Shown: piece after piece, positions 33,912 through 42,835 of the stretch
How positions within the stretch are numbered: the first letter of the stretch is position 1
How the letters are laid out: every line of letters starts with the position of its first letter
Origin: Bacteroidota bacterium
GTDB lineage: Bacteria; Bacteroidota; Bacteroidia; AKYH767-A; 2013-40CM-41-45
Direction: 5' to 3'
Length of the DNA stretch: 64,000 bases
Assembly: GCA_016713765.1 (NCBI GenBank)
Contig: JADJON010000001.1
Location: forward strand, 2,480,001-2,544,000
Notes under the pieces: model-generated
The model's database searches: none
Told to the model about the DNA's origin: nothing
What the model saw: only the letters and a program-made list of their open reading frames with translations
Translations under genes and position numbers: made by a program

Positions 33912-34319
33912 TCAACCGGCTACGAGTATTCCGAAAAGCGCCAGGAGGAAATACGGCACCAGGGCCGCCGCGCCTGCATAGTCTTTCGCGATCCGTTGAC
34001 CGAAAAACAAACAGAGAAATACCAAGGCCGGTAAATAAAACGCGCAGAGAATGATTGGACTCCCGGGATTCGTCCATTGCAACAGCAGAGCAACAACAGA
34101 CAAACCGCCGGCGATCAACTCGAGCATCGTTAACAGCAGTAACATCGGTCGGCCCCAACGGGCCAAAGGCGAAGTCGCGAAATGACTTTGATGAAACCCG
34201 AGATTATCCTTCCAATTCAGCAGCTTATCCAATCCTGATTGAAGAAAGAGTACGGCAAAAAAGGCCGATTCCAATACGATGATCCAGTGGGTGGCAGATC
34301 CGGTCAGCGTCGGGTGCAT
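33912..34319 (-). CDS. small membrane protein, DoxX-like
   Basis: A 135-residue protein with about four membrane helices. HWIIVLESAFFAVLFLQSGLDKLLNWKDNLGF resembles the DoxX/YphA start, with later LLLLTMLELIAGGLSVVALLL, IILCAFYLPALVFLCLF and the last span ALVPYFLLALFGILV. DoxX family members form a thiosulfate:quinone or respiratory-accessory subunit; this one is only similar in layout. It is convergent with the M48 gene, stop to stop. Confidence 0.65.
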   Translation of the reverse strand: MHPTLTGSATHWIIVLESAFFAVLFLQSGLDKLLNWKDNLGFHQSHFATSPLARWGRPMLLLLTMLELIAGGLSVVALLLQWTNPGSPIILCAFYLPALVFLCLFFGQRIAKDYAGAAALVPYFLLALFGILVAG

Positions 34320-34450
34320 TGGAAAAAGATACGGGTAAACGGGTGTCTTCCCAGACCGAATTCACCGGATTGATCAACAGACAAGTGTTACAATTATTGC
34401 CCTAAAAGGCCGTTTTTTAGTCGTTTTGTTGGTAACTTTCAAGGACTTAT

Positions 34451-34473
34451 AACCGGCAGTCCGGTTATCTTTG
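34451..34473 (+). promoter_or_regulatory. -7 box TATCTTTG with overlapping inverted repeat
   Basis: AACCGG-cagt-CCGGTT (34451-34466) is a 6-bp perfect dyad whose right end shares a T with TATCTTTG (34466-34473). The start codon is at 34487, so the leader is very short. The dyad covers the spacer where a regulator could block polymerase. Confidence 0.45.
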
Positions 34474-34486
34474 CAGGTCACTGATT

Positions 34487-35167
34487 ATGCGCATTACCTA
34501 CTACGGCCATTCGTGTTTTTTGGTTGAAATAAACGGAAAAAAGCTGCTTTTTGATCCGTTTATCAGCCAAAACCCGCTGGCATCAAACATTGATTCAGGA
34601 AAGATCGAAGCAGATTTTATCCTGGTTTCACACGGTCACGCTGACCATACCGCCGATCTGTTGAGCCTGGCGAATCAGACCGGCGCTACTGTTGTTTCGA
34701 ACTGGGAGATCTGTTCCTGGGTTCAAAGCAAGGGTTACAAAAAGGTCCATCCGATGAACATAGGCGGTCATTGGATCTTCGAGTTCGGCAAGGTCAAATG
34801 TGTGAACGCGGTTCATAGTTCCTCGCTTCCCGATGGGACCTACGGAGGGAATCCAATGGGTTTCCTGATCGAGACACCCGATGGGAAGTTCTATTATGCC
34901 GGAGACACCGCGCTGCACCTCGACATGAAACTGATCGGTGATTACAAGAAGATGGATCTCGCCTTCCTGCCGATCGGGAACAACTTCACGATGGGCATCG
35001 ACAATGCCGTCATCGCGTCGGACTTTATCCGCTGCGATCGCATCATTGGCATGCACTATGACACCTTCGACATGATCAAGATCGATCATGACGAAGCGAA
35101 AAAGAAATTCGATTCAGCCGGCAAGCAACTCACCCTGATGCTGGTCGGTCAAACACTGGAGCATTGA
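34487..35167 (+). CDS. UPF0173 metal-dependent hydrolase (MBL fold)
   Basis: A 226-residue metallo-beta-lactamase fold protein. [23 protein letters not shown] starts the fold; [11 protein letters not shown] is the HxHxDH metal motif; further ligands are in [17 protein letters not shown] and [14 protein letters not shown]0173 proteins are general hydrolases of unknown substrate. It precedes parA by 43 bp, but that gene has different functional ties. Confidence 0.93.
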   Translation: MRITYYGHSCFLVEINGKKLLFDPFISQNPLASNIDSGKIEADFILVSHGHADHTADLLSLANQTGATVVSNWEICSWVQSKGYKKVHPMNIGGHWIFEFGKVKCVNAVHSSSLPDGTYGGNPMGFLIETPDGKFYYAGDTALHLDMKLIGDYKKMDLAFLPIGNNFTMGIDNAVIASDFIRCDRIIGMHYDTFDMIKIDHDEAKKKFDSAGKQLTLMLVGQTLEH

Positions 35168-35210
35168 TCCTACGGTAGCTCTACCAGCAACGATAATAGA
35201 AACACACGAT

Positions 35211-36026
35211 ATGGGCAAGATCATAGCCATCGCCAACCAGAAAGGCGGCGTCGGAAAGACCACAACGGCGATGAACCTGGCCGCCAGTCTGGCGGTATTG
35301 GAGTTCAAGACGCTGCTCATCGACAGCGATCCGCAGGCGAATGCCACCTCCGGCGTCGGCTTCGACCCGCGCACGATCAAGACGAGCATTTACGAGTGCA
35401 TCATCAACGAGGTGAACCCGAAGGATATCATCCAGAAGACCACCACCCCGAACCTTTTCCTCATTCCGTCTCACATCGACCTGGTCGGCGCGGAGATCGA
35501 AATGATCCACCTGCCCAACCGCGAGCGGAAGATGAAAGAAGTGCTCGAGCAGGTGAAGGACCAATACGATTTCATCATCATCGACTGTTCTCCATCGCTG
35601 GGTCTCATTACCATCAACGCCCTGACGGCGGCCAATTCGGTGATCATCCCGGTACAGTGCGAGTACTTCGCCCTGGAAGGTCTGGGCAAACTGCTCAACA
35701 CGATCAAGATCGTACAGAGTCGTCTGAACCCCGAACTGGAGATCGAAGGCATCCTGCTGACCATGTACGATTCCCGTCTGCGACTCAGTAACCAGGTGGT
35801 GGAAGAAGTGAAAACCCATTTCCAGCAGATGGTATTCGACACGATCATCCAGCGAAACACCAAATTGGGCGAAGCGCCGAGTTTCGGTCAGACCATCATC
35901 ATGCACGACGCGACGAGTAAAGGTTCGGTCAACTACCTCAACCTTGCCCGCGAGATCCTGCAGAAGAACAACCTGACCAAGATCAAGGAGTCGGACAAGA
36001 AAATCCCGGTGACCGATGAGCAATAA
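35211..36026 (+). CDS. parA: chromosome-partition ATPase ParA
   Basis: A Walker-type ATPase that moves and positions newly copied origins, working with ParB. The deviant Walker A is in [36 protein letters not shown] and [21 protein letters not shown] are the other nucleotide motifs. [14 protein letters not shown] [13 protein letters not shown] is present. The chromosome type (no N-terminal HTH), 271 residues. The parB gene overlaps its end by 11 nt. Confidence 0.97.
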   Translation: MGKIIAIANQKGGVGKTTTAMNLAASLAVLEFKTLLIDSDPQANATSGVGFDPRTIKTSIYECIINEVNPKDIIQKTTTPNLFLIPSHIDLVGAEIEMIHLPNRERKMKEVLEQVKDQYDFIIIDCSPSLGLITINALTAANSVIIPVQCEYFALEGLGKLLNTIKIVQSRLNPELEIEGILLTMYDSRLRLSNQVVEEVKTHFQQMVFDTIIQRNTKLGEAPSFGQTIIMHDATSKGSVNYLNLAREILQKNNLTKIKESDKKIPVTDEQ

Positions 36027-36942
36027 CAAACGCAGCGCACTGGGCCGCGGACTGAGCGCCCTGCTCGAAAGCGCCGAGACCGACGTCACGACCCGTTCAT
36101 CAGGAGCCAATGCTCCCACGCCAACCGGCGTAGTGGGTTCCGTGGCCGTCATTCCCCTGGAGCAGATTGAACCGAACCCTTTTCAGCCCCGGACCGAGTT
36201 CAAGCCGGAGGAACTGAAAGAGCTTTCCCAATCGATCAAGGAACAAGGCATCATCCAGCCGATCACGGTCCGCAAACTCGGCTACGATAAGTACCAGATC
36301 ATCTCCGGCGAACGGCGTTTCCGTGCTTCCAAGCTGGCGGGACTGGAAGCCATCCCGGCCTACATCCGTGTAGCGAATGATCAAGGCATGCTGGAAATGG
36401 CCCTGGTCGAAAACATCCAGCGGCAGGACCTTAACCCGATTGATGTGGCGATCAGTTACAAACGTCTGATCGAAGAGTGCAGCCTTACCCAGGAACAACT
36501 CAGCGAACGGGTTGGGAAGAACCGCACAACGGTCACCAATTTCGTCCGCCTGCTCAAATTGCCGCCCGAGATCCAGGCCGCACTGCGCGACAACCGGATC
36601 ACGATGGGACATGCACGTGCGATTCTCGGAGTTGACGACATAGGTCATCAACTGCTGCTTTTCAAGGAAATCCTGGAAAAGCAATTGAGTGTCCGCGACG
36701 TGGAAGAACGTGCCCGCCAGGCTTCCGGAAAACGAAGCCAGCGTGAAAGTCAGAGCGCATCAGGTTCCGGTCGCTCCGCTTCGCAGCAGCAGTTCGAATA
36801 TGAAAAGATCCGAAAAGTTCTTTCCAGTCACTTCAGCGCCAAAGTTCAGTTAAGTCATCAGTCAGACGGTTCCGGTAAGATCACCATTCCCTTCGGGAGC
36901 GACGAAGACCTTAACCGCATCCTCGAACTGTTGAACTATTGA
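36016..36942 (+). CDS. parB: chromosome-partition protein ParB
   Basis: ParB binds parS and spreads by CTP-dependent clamping. 308 residues: the CTP-binding region [66 protein letters not shown] with the GERRxR motif, [19 protein letters not shown], then the [34 protein letters not shown], a Ser/Gln linker (about 235-260) and the C-terminal dimer domain. I saw no clear consensus parS in the window; one weak 12/16 match lies at 37030-37045. Confidence 0.97.
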   Translation: MSNNKRSALGRGLSALLESAETDVTTRSSGANAPTPTGVVGSVAVIPLEQIEPNPFQPRTEFKPEELKELSQSIKEQGIIQPITVRKLGYDKYQIISGERRFRASKLAGLEAIPAYIRVANDQGMLEMALVENIQRQDLNPIDVAISYKRLIEECSLTQEQLSERVGKNRTTVTNFVRLLKLPPEIQAALRDNRITMGHARAILGVDDIGHQLLLFKEILEKQLSVRDVEERARQASGKRSQRESQSASGSGRSASQQQFEYEKIRKVLSSHFSAKVQLSHQSDGSGKITIPFGSDEDLNRILELLNY

Positions 36943-37547
36943 TCTACCGGATGACGGCAAGCAGGATCTACTCCCGATCGCCGTTCCCGGCATTTCGTCC
37001 CTGCTCCACTGCCCTGCTCCTGCTGCTGTTGTTTCATGTAACACTGCAGACTTCGGCGCAAGAACGGACTGACCAGGATTCACTTTCGGTTCTTCAGAAC
37101 AAACGGGCCAACCGGGCGGCCTTGTCATCGGCCCTTCTTCCGGGCGCCGGCCAGATCATGAACAAGAAGTACTGGAAGTTGCCGATCCTCTATGGCGGAC
37201 TCGGAGCGCTCGTATACTTCGCAGGTACCAATCAGCAGTATTACAAGGACTACAAAAGCGCCTATGCAGCACGGATTGATACGGATCCCCTGACGGTTGA
37301 CGCGTATCCCCGACTGAGTGCCAGCGATCTTCAGGTAAGGAAGGATTACTATCGTCGTAACCGGGATCTCTGTTATATCCTGGGCGGTGTTGTTTACATA
37401 CTGAATATCGTCGACGCGTATGTGGACTCCCAACTGCGCGACTTTGACGTCTCCGACCAGTTATCGTTATCCATCCGTCCGGGATTGCTGGATAGTCGGC
37501 AAGCTGTTCCTGCGGCGGGTTTTCGTTTTACCCTGACAATTCCCTAA
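36939..37547 (+). CDS. DUF5683 domain protein
   Basis: A 202-residue protein with a membrane-type signal start (CSTALLLLLLFHVTLQTSAQ). The core is NRAALSSALLPGAGQIMNKKYWKLPILYGGLGALVYFA, the standard DUF5683 segment for small Bacteroidota membrane proteins, and a second hydrophobic span (LCYILGGVVYILNIVDAYVDSQL). Function unknown, but the position between parB and dapB is conserved across the phylum. The start overlaps the parB stop by 4 nt. Confidence 0.9.
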   Translation: MIYRMTASRIYSRSPFPAFRPCSTALLLLLLFHVTLQTSAQERTDQDSLSVLQNKRANRAALSSALLPGAGQIMNKKYWKLPILYGGLGALVYFAGTNQQYYKDYKSAYAARIDTDPLTVDAYPRLSASDLQVRKDYYRRNRDLCYILGGVVYILNIVDAYVDSQLRDFDVSDQLSLSIRPGLLDSRQAVPAAGFRFTLTIP

Positions 37548-37550
37548 ACC

Positions 37551-38294
37551 ATGAATATCGCGTTGATCGGATACGGTAAAATGGGAAAAACCATTGAGCG
37601 ACTTGCGGAAGAACGCGGTCATCGTATCGTGCTTAAAGTCGACCGTGAGGAGATCGCAGCACTCACACCCGAAGCGCTAAAGGCTGCGCAGGTCGCGATC
37701 GAGTTTACACAACCCGATGCCGCGGTCGCGAACATCTACCGGTGTTTCGATGCAGGGATCCCGATCGTTTGTGGCACCACCGGCTGGTACGAGCACAAAG
37801 CGGATGTGGATGCCCGCTGTAAACTGGGTGGACATACCCTTTTTACAGCCTCCAACTTCAGCATCGGGGTCAACCTCCTGTTCGCTATCAACGAACGGTT
37901 AGCCGAGCTCATGAATCGTCAACCGGCCTACCGCGAAGTGCTCATTCACGAGACTCACCATTTGCAGAAGCTCGATGCTCCGAGCGGTACCGCGATCTCG
38001 CTGGCCGAGCAGATCGTCGGTCGCCTCGACCGCTTGCACGCCTGGCACGCCTATCGGCATGATGAGAGCGTAACTGCAGGTCCGGAAAGTAAAGGCGAGC
38101 TACCGGTGTTCTCTTCCCGGGAAGACGATGTTCCGGACACCGATGTGGTGAAATACGTCTCCGAAGCCGATGAACTCGAACTCATCCACAAGGCCTACAA
38201 CCGGACCGGCTTCGCCACAGGAGCCCTGATGGCTGCCGAATGGGTGGTTGGCAAGCGCGGGGTGTTCGGCATGAAGGACTTATTAAGTCTTTGA
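37551..38294 (+). CDS. dapB: 4-hydroxy-tetrahydrodipicolinate reductase
   Basis: Second committed step of lysine and diaminopimelate synthesis. The 247-residue protein has the NAD(P) motif LIGYGKMGKTIERLA, the IEFTQPDAAVANI and CGTTGWYE blocks, the substrate-binding ETHHLQKLDAPSGTAI, and the C-terminal FATGALMAAEWVVGKRGVFGM. The start follows DUF5683 by 3 bp. Confidence 0.96.
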   Translation: MNIALIGYGKMGKTIERLAEERGHRIVLKVDREEIAALTPEALKAAQVAIEFTQPDAAVANIYRCFDAGIPIVCGTTGWYEHKADVDARCKLGGHTLFTASNFSIGVNLLFAINERLAELMNRQPAYREVLIHETHHLQKLDAPSGTAISLAEQIVGRLDRLHAWHAYRHDESVTAGPESKGELPVFSSREDDVPDTDVVKYVSEADELELIHKAYNRTGFATGALMAAEWVVGKRGVFGMKDLLSL

Positions 38295-38342
38295 TGTGTA
38301 AATTTTAACACCCCATTAACCGCCAAGGGTGCAAGGCGGGGC

Positions 38343-38350
38343 TACCTTCG
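38343..38350 (+). promoter_or_regulatory. -7-like element TACCTTCG before lepB
   Basis: TACCTTCG lies 38 bp before the ATG at 38389. The same octamer is found before uvrA and the ABC ATPase gene. Confidence 0.4.
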
Positions 38351-38388
38351 CACGTTAACAATTCGCTCCACGCGAAAAACAATTCAAT

Positions 38389-39555
38389 ATGGCACGATTC
38401 CGCATCAATTGGGACCTTATTAAAGACATTGTCTTCGGAATTTTCACCGTCGGTGTCTGGTTCCTGCTTAAACCCAAACCGGGGCAACGGAAATCCGCCA
38501 CACGAGAATGGATCGACGCGATCATCTTCGCTGTCATCGCGGCTACGATCATCCGGACTTTCCTGATTGAAGCCTATACCATCCCGACTCCATCGATGGA
38601 AAAATCCCTCCTGGTGGACGATTTTCTGTTCGTCAGCAAGGTCAGCTATGGCGCCCGGGTACCGATGACGCCGCTCTCGTTTCCTTTCGCGCACAATACC
38701 CTGCCCTTGGTAGGCGGTAAATCCTACCTCGAATGGATCAAGATCGGTTATCATCGCTTACCGGGATTCGGTAGTGTTCATCGCGGAGATTGCGTGGTCT
38801 TCAACTGGCCTGCTGAAAACGAAGGACGACCGGTCGACAAGAAAGAAAACTACATCAAACGCTGCGTCGGCATTGCCGGCGACACCATCGAGATCCGGGA
38901 TCAGCAGGTGTACATTGACGGGCAATCGCAACCCCTGCCGGAGCAGGCACAATCGAGTTACCACGTCATTACCGATGGCACGGGATTCAGCGAACAGGCC
39001 GTTCAACGACTTGGCTTGCGTCAGAGCGGCGAGCAGATCTCACCGGTTGAATACAGTTTCCACATGACGAAAACGGGTGCTGAAGAAATGAAGCACTTCG
39101 GGAACGTAAAACTGGTGGAACAAAATCTGATCCCGAAATCGGCTTATCAGGACTTCATTTTCCCGTTCGATCCCCGCTTCGGTTGGAATGTTGACAATTT
39201 CGGGCCGCTGTGGATTCCGAAAAAAGGCGCGACCATCAAGATCGATTCTTCCAACATTGCGTTGTACCGAAAGGTGATTGCCGATTACGAAGGCAATCAA
39301 CTCGAAGAGCGGAACGGACAGATCCTTATCAATGGAAGCCCGGCAACGAGCTATACCTTTAAGATGGATTACTATTTCATGATGGGCGACAACCGCCACA
39401 ATTCAGCCGACTCACGCTTTTGGGGTTTCGTTCCCGAAGACCACGTAGTCGGTAAAGCCGTCATGATCTGGATGAGCCTCGATCGGAATGCGTCCTTCTT
39501 CAACAAGGTACGCTGGGGACGGTTGTTTCACTTTATCGGGGGGTATGGAGGCTAG
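38389..39555 (+). CDS. lepB: signal peptidase I
   Basis: Removes signal peptides at the inner membrane. The 388-residue protein is long because of a central insertion, as usual in the phylum. The catalytic Ser is in YTIPTPSMEKSLLVDDFLFVSK and the Lys in NYIKRCVGIAGDTIE, with the late block MMGDNRHNSADSRFWGFVPEDHVVGKA. An N-terminal membrane anchor (FAVIAATIIRTFLIEAY) precedes the Ser. It ends the parA-lepB region, and an IS3 element interrupts the DNA downstream. Confidence 0.97.
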   Translation: MARFRINWDLIKDIVFGIFTVGVWFLLKPKPGQRKSATREWIDAIIFAVIAATIIRTFLIEAYTIPTPSMEKSLLVDDFLFVSKVSYGARVPMTPLSFPFAHNTLPLVGGKSYLEWIKIGYHRLPGFGSVHRGDCVVFNWPAENEGRPVDKKENYIKRCVGIAGDTIEIRDQQVYIDGQSQPLPEQAQSSYHVITDGTGFSEQAVQRLGLRQSGEQISPVEYSFHMTKTGAEEMKHFGNVKLVEQNLIPKSAYQDFIFPFDPRFGWNVDNFGPLWIPKKGATIKIDSSNIALYRKVIADYEGNQLEERNGQILINGSPATSYTFKMDYYFMMGDNRHNSADSRFWGFVPEDHVVGKAVMIWMSLDRNASFFNKVRWGRLFHFIGGYGG

Positions 39556-39689
39556 TAACTGGTAACTGGTAACTGGTAACTGGTAATTAGTAATTAGTAA
39601 TTAGTAATTGGTAATTGGTACGTTGGGATTGTAAACTAGAAATTAGTAACTAGTTACTAGTTTCTAGTTACTAGTTTCTAGTTACTAGT
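39556..39689. repeat. heptamer array left of IS3 element
   Basis: Units with a 7-bp period: taactgg (about 4), taattag (about 3), taattgg, then, after a dyad centre near taactagttactag, ctagtta and ctagttt units. The second half is the complement of the first, so the array is an imperfect inverted repeat. The IS3 element entered this array. Confidence 0.85.
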
Positions 39690-39784
39690 TGTCAATGCCT
39701 AACTAGGGTTGACCGTTTTTAGTAACTCGTTTGATTGTTATTTGCCATTAATACAGCTGGATTCTGAGGTCTGGTTGCTCAGAT

Positions 39785-40663
39785 TTACACGGGGCTCGAT
39801 GCCCCGGTAAATCTGGTATTTGCCGCTAATGACGCTGTCATCTTCGGTACTGGTTGCTGCTGCAATTTTACCCATTCTAACTCAAAGGTTGTGGGTGATT
39901 TTCTCTTTAACGCTTTATGAGGCTTTTCCTGATTGTAGAGTGCCACCGCCCGGTCAACCTCCCGTACCAGATCTTCAAAATTGTTGATTGTTCGGTGCCG
40001 TAAGTAGTTGTTCTTTATCACGCCATTGATTCGTTCAGCTTTTCCATTCTCCCAGGCATATTCGCACATACTATTCTGCATCTTCAGTTGGCTCGTATAG
40101 TCTAAAAAATCCTTGGCGTAATACTGGCCCCCGCCATCCGAATGCATGATAAGCCCTGATCGTATAGAGTCTCCTCGCGTCTTTACAGCCATGCGTAATG
40201 CTGGCAAGGTGGTATCAACGGTGTGCAGGTTCGCTGACGCCTGGTGACCGACAATCCTGCGGGAGAAGGCGTCTACAATGAAGGTGAGGTAGTAAAACCT
40301 GCCATTCACTTCCAAGTAAGTGATATCACTTTGCCACACCTGATCGATTCCGGTAACCGTCATTCCCTCAAGTAAGTTGGCGAATCGGATCACCCCGCTG
40401 CTATCGGTCGTACGATGGAAGTTGCGCTTGCGTACACTCCACAACCCCTGCACTTTACACAAGTGCTCGAACTTGTCTCTGCCCATATGAGAAGGAAGGA
40501 TCTTGTAGTACATATCCCGCATCCCCATGGTCGGATGATCCTTCCTGACCTGGTATACAACCCGGAGCAATTGCTCTTGCTGGTCCTGATTCCTCATGTA
40601 AACGTCTATGAGCTTGTGTACGGCCTGCTTGCTGATGCCGATACTTTGATAGAAGTAGTTCAA
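39785..40663 (-). CDS. IS3-family transposase OrfB (rve integrase core)
   Basis: The catalytic half of the transposase, 292 residues from the TTG at 40663. DDE catalytic residues are in QVWQSDITY, IMHSDGGGQYYA and WENGKAERINGVIKN. The segment NYFYQSIGISKQAVHKL is the typical IS3 OrfB start. The frame is open and without stops from here back through the A-run in orfA, so the natural product is probably an OrfAB fusion made by -1 frameshifting. Confidence 0.93.
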   Translation of the reverse strand: MNYFYQSIGISKQAVHKLIDVYMRNQDQQEQLLRVVYQVRKDHPTMGMRDMYYKILPSHMGRDKFEHLCKVQGLWSVRKRNFHRTTDSSGVIRFANLLEGMTVTGIDQVWQSDITYLEVNGRFYYLTFIVDAFSRRIVGHQASANLHTVDTTLPALRMAVKTRGDSIRSGLIMHSDGGGQYYAKDFLDYTSQLKMQNSMCEYAWENGKAERINGVIKNNYLRHRTINNFEDLVREVDRAVALYNQEKPHKALKRKSPTTFELEWVKLQQQPVPKMTASLAANTRFTGASSPV

Positions 40664-40671
40664 ACTACAGC

Positions 40672-41085
40672 TTAGCCGTTCTCGCCGGAACCAGAAGTAT
40701 CGGATAGTTGCGAGCCTAGCTTTTTTTTTATGTCAACCCGGTACATTTCTTCTGCTATCTCGATCATCTTGTCCTTGAACTCCAATTCGATCTGCTTTTG
40801 ACCTAATTTTCGTTCCAACTCAGCGATCTTTCTCTGAAGTTCCAGGAGCTTGCGCGTGTCGCTTTCACCCTCTACGATCAGCCGTTCTTTCTTCTTTGCC
40901 ATACTCCCAAATTTAGCGATCCAGCGATAAATCGAGGTCCCGGACACCTGATACTGTTTACTTAGGTCACATACCCGGGTAAGGCCGGTTTCTAGCTCCT
41001 GAACCTTCTTTCGCTTAAAATTCTCACTAAACGTCCGCTGAGAGCGCTGCTCCAGGCTTAATTCGTAATCCTTTCTGGTTGCCAT
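40672..41085 (-). CDS. IS3-family OrfA (helix-turn-helix)
   Basis: The 137-residue regulator/recognition half. RTFSENFKRKKVQELETGLTRVCDLSKQYQVSGTSIYRWIAKFG is the transposase-8 HTH; then a leucine-zipper-like coiled coil (LLELQRKIAELERKLGQKQIELEFKDKMIEIAEEMY). The C-terminus contains an A9 run (codons AAA AAA AAG). It is likely translated alone as an inhibitor and in fusion with OrfB. Confidence 0.92.
   Translation of the reverse strand: MATRKDYELSLEQRSQRTFSENFKRKKVQELETGLTRVCDLSKQYQVSGTSIYRWIAKFGSMAKKKERLIVEGESDTRKLLELQRKIAELERKLGQKQIELEFKDKMIEIAEEMYRVDIKKKLGSQLSDTSGSGENG
40721..40729 (-). other. A9 slippery run, probable -1 frameshift site
   Basis: Nine A's (T9 on the plus strand) lie in the orfA codons for K-K-K. 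A -1 shift here puts the ribosome exactly in the orfB frame, which continues with no stop for 19 codons before the annotated orfB start. A-runs at this place are the standard IS3 frameshift site. Confidence 0.8.
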
Positions 41086-41127
41086 GATTTGGTCGATTTT
41101 ATGGTCAACCTATTTCAGGCACTGACA

Positions 41128-41205
41128 AGTTTCTAGTTTCTAGTTTCTAGTTACTAGTTTCTAGTTACTAGTTTCTAGTTACTAGTTTCTAATTACCAAT
41201 TACTC
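41128..41205. repeat. heptamer array right of IS3 element
   Basis: Units ctagttt and ctagtta with 7-bp period continue the left array, followed by taattac-like units; together they were one array before the insertion. Confidence 0.85.
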
Positions 41206-41261
41206 CTGACTTACGATTGACAATTACTTTTTCTGTATCCGCCCTCAATTAAAAGCTTTCT

Positions 41262-42326
41262 TCAGGCTAATCCCAGCAGAAATTCTACCGTGTCAACGCC
41301 ATCGGCGTAGTCCCAGAGGGATGGGAACTGGGTAGTGCCGAAGCGGACAAAGGATAAGGTGTCAGGATTTCCGGCTTTCAAGGCCTCTTCCGTATTCTTC
41401 GAGCAGACAAGGCATTGCAATTTTTCGGCTTGCTCATGAAGGTGGGAAGCCAGGGTCGGAAGCGATGCGTACCGTTCAACATGCAGAACGCCGATCGGAG
41501 AAGCGATGGCCGGATCTTCCCTGAGCAATAAGAAGTTGTTTGAAAGGAAAGGCAAGCTTTTCATGAGGAACACCGTGTTGTTGTAGTCCACGTTGTTCAT
41601 GTACTTGTTATGACTCATGACATCGGCATAGCCAACCTGAGCCGAAAAGAAATCATCGAATTGATAGTCAGCCGGCACGTAGAGTTTTGATATGTTCCGG
41701 CAACCCAGGCCGAAAAAACGAAAGATATCGTTTCCCAGCGCCGTCAGGTCCGCTGCGGTCTCCTGTCCGGTCAGAACTGCTACACCATTCCGGTTCTTGC
41801 GGATGATGTGCGGGTATTTTCCAAAGTAATGCTCGAAGTAACGCGCGGAGTTGTCACTACCGGTGGCAATGACAGCGTCCATACCCTGGAGCCTTTCGAC
41901 AAATTGAATGCGGGATCGCAAAGCAGGGTCCGCCTCGATCAACTTCTCGGCCATCCAGGGTAAAAGGAATGAATCATCGGAAGCATTCTTTCCGATATAG
42001 GCATGACCGGTGATCAAGACCGTCAGAAGGTCGTGCAATCCCACCAATGGGATATTGCCCGCATTGATGACACCAATCACTTTGGAGGACCGCGATTGTC
42101 GTAAAGCCGGGTAAGCGTTTAACCACCTCTGAATGGCATCGGGTTGCAGACATTGTCCCCAGGCCTGAAAAGCCGCAACCACCTGTTCCCGGCTGAACCA
42201 GGGATTCTTGACAGCGACCGCTCGCAGCCGGGTTTCGATCTCCTCTCCCAACTCTGGCCTATCCCCCTGATTTCCAGCCGTTTGGCGAAACCAGGCACCT
42301 AAATGTTCGATGGCTTGGAGGGACAT
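41262..42326 (-). CDS. acyl-CoA reductase (LuxC-type)
   Basis: Reduces acyl-CoA to the aldehyde with NADPH. The 354-residue protein resembles LuxC/acyl-CoA reductase: SSKVIGVINAGNIPLVGLHDLLTVLITGHAYIGKNASDD, the nucleotide block ATGSDNSARYFEHYFGKYPHIIRKNRNGVAVLTG, then GLGCRNISKLYVP with the likely catalytic Cys, and HNKYMNNVDYNNTVFLM. The ATG at 42326 is preferred over an in-frame TTG at 42344. It is divergent from a ferredoxin gene, an arrangement common in Bacteroidota, so the ferredoxin may be linked to it functionally. Confidence 0.9.
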   Translation of the reverse strand: MSLQAIEHLGAWFRQTAGNQGDRPELGEEIETRLRAVAVKNPWFSREQVVAAFQAWGQCLQPDAIQRWLNAYPALRQSRSSKVIGVINAGNIPLVGLHDLLTVLITGHAYIGKNASDDSFLLPWMAEKLIEADPALRSRIQFVERLQGMDAVIATGSDNSARYFEHYFGKYPHIIRKNRNGVAVLTGQETAADLTALGNDIFRFFGLGCRNISKLYVPADYQFDDFFSAQVGYADVMSHNKYMNNVDYNNTVFLMKSLPFLSNNFLLLREDPAIASPIGVLHVERYASLPTLASHLHEQAEKLQCLVCSKNTEEALKAGNPDTLSFVRFGTTQFPSLWDYADGVDTVEFLLGLA

Positions 42327-42347
42327 AGTGTCTGATTTTTGCAAAAT

Positions 42348-42377
42348 TTTGAAGGGAAGAAATTCTGTTTAATTTTG
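42348..42377 (+). promoter_or_regulatory. promoter for ferredoxin gene
   Basis: TTTG (42348-42351), 18 nt, TAATTTTG (42370-42377); the ATG is at 42419. It fits the Bacteroidota model well. Confidence 0.7.
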
Positions 42378-42418
42378 TTCCCCGTTACGAAACCTCAAAA
42401 GTAGAAAGGAAACACCGT

Positions 42419-42769
42419 ATGGCCATCAAGATTACCGAAGAGTGCATCAACTGCGGCGCCTGCGAACCCGAATGTCCGAACAACGCCATTTACGAAGGCG
42501 GAGCTGAGTGGCGCTTCTCCGACGGCACCTCGCTGAAGGGTATGGTGAAACGCATGGACGGTTCCGAGATCGATGCGAACGCCGCCCAATCTCCGGTTGC
42601 CACGGATATTTACTACATCGTTACGGATAAGTGCACGGAGTGTGTCGGCTTCCATGACGAGCCGCAGTGCGCTTCGGTTTGTCCCGTCGACTGTTGTGTT
42701 GATGATCCGGACTTCCGCGAATCGAAAGATGAACTTTCAGCCAAGAAGGATCGCATGCACGCTGCATGA
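42419..42769 (+). CDS. 2[4Fe-4S] ferredoxin
   Basis: An electron carrier of 116 residues. The first cluster set is [12 protein letters not shown] at 9-20; the second is [21 protein letters not shown] near 75-95, where an insertion separates Cys 2 and Cys 3 (CxxC x8 C x3 C). A third Cys pair (DCC) is in the tail. The length and long insertion match the YfhL/'Fdx' type of Bacteroidota. It has its own promoter and terminator. Confidence 0.95.
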   Translation: MAIKITEECINCGACEPECPNNAIYEGGAEWRFSDGTSLKGMVKRMDGSEIDANAAQSPVATDIYYIVTDKCTECVGFHDEPQCASVCPVDCCVDDPDFRESKDELSAKKDRMHAA

Positions 42770-42793
42770 TCCGACTGTTGATCGAATAAAAGT

Positions 42794-42830
42794 AACCGCG
42801 GTGCGTTCTCGTACCGCGGTTCTTATTTTT
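42794..42830 (+). terminator. Rho-independent terminator after ferredoxin gene
   Basis: AACCGCGGT (42794-42802) pairs perfectly with ACCGCGGTT (42813-42821), 10-nt loop, then TTATTTTT. Confidence 0.92.
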
Positions 42831-42835
42831 ACTCC

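Larger units (their letters stand above)
39690..41127. mobile_element. IS3-family insertion sequence, complete (1438 bp)
   Basis: Ends are imperfect inverted repeats: the left begins TGTCAATGCC and the right, on the other strand, TGTCAGTGCC; 19 of 25 positions agree, both closing in GGTTGACC. Immediately outside lie matching AGT triplets (39687-39689 and 41128-41130), a 3-bp target duplication typical of IS3/IS150 elements. It holds orfA and orfB on the minus strand. Both ends and both genes look intact, so it may be active. Confidence 0.9.

Noticed and set aside
37030..37045. Weak parS-like site in the DUF5683 gene
   Set aside because: It matches only 12 of 16 bases of the parS consensus and breaks the palindrome; coding constraint explains it. 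ParB ChIP would decide.
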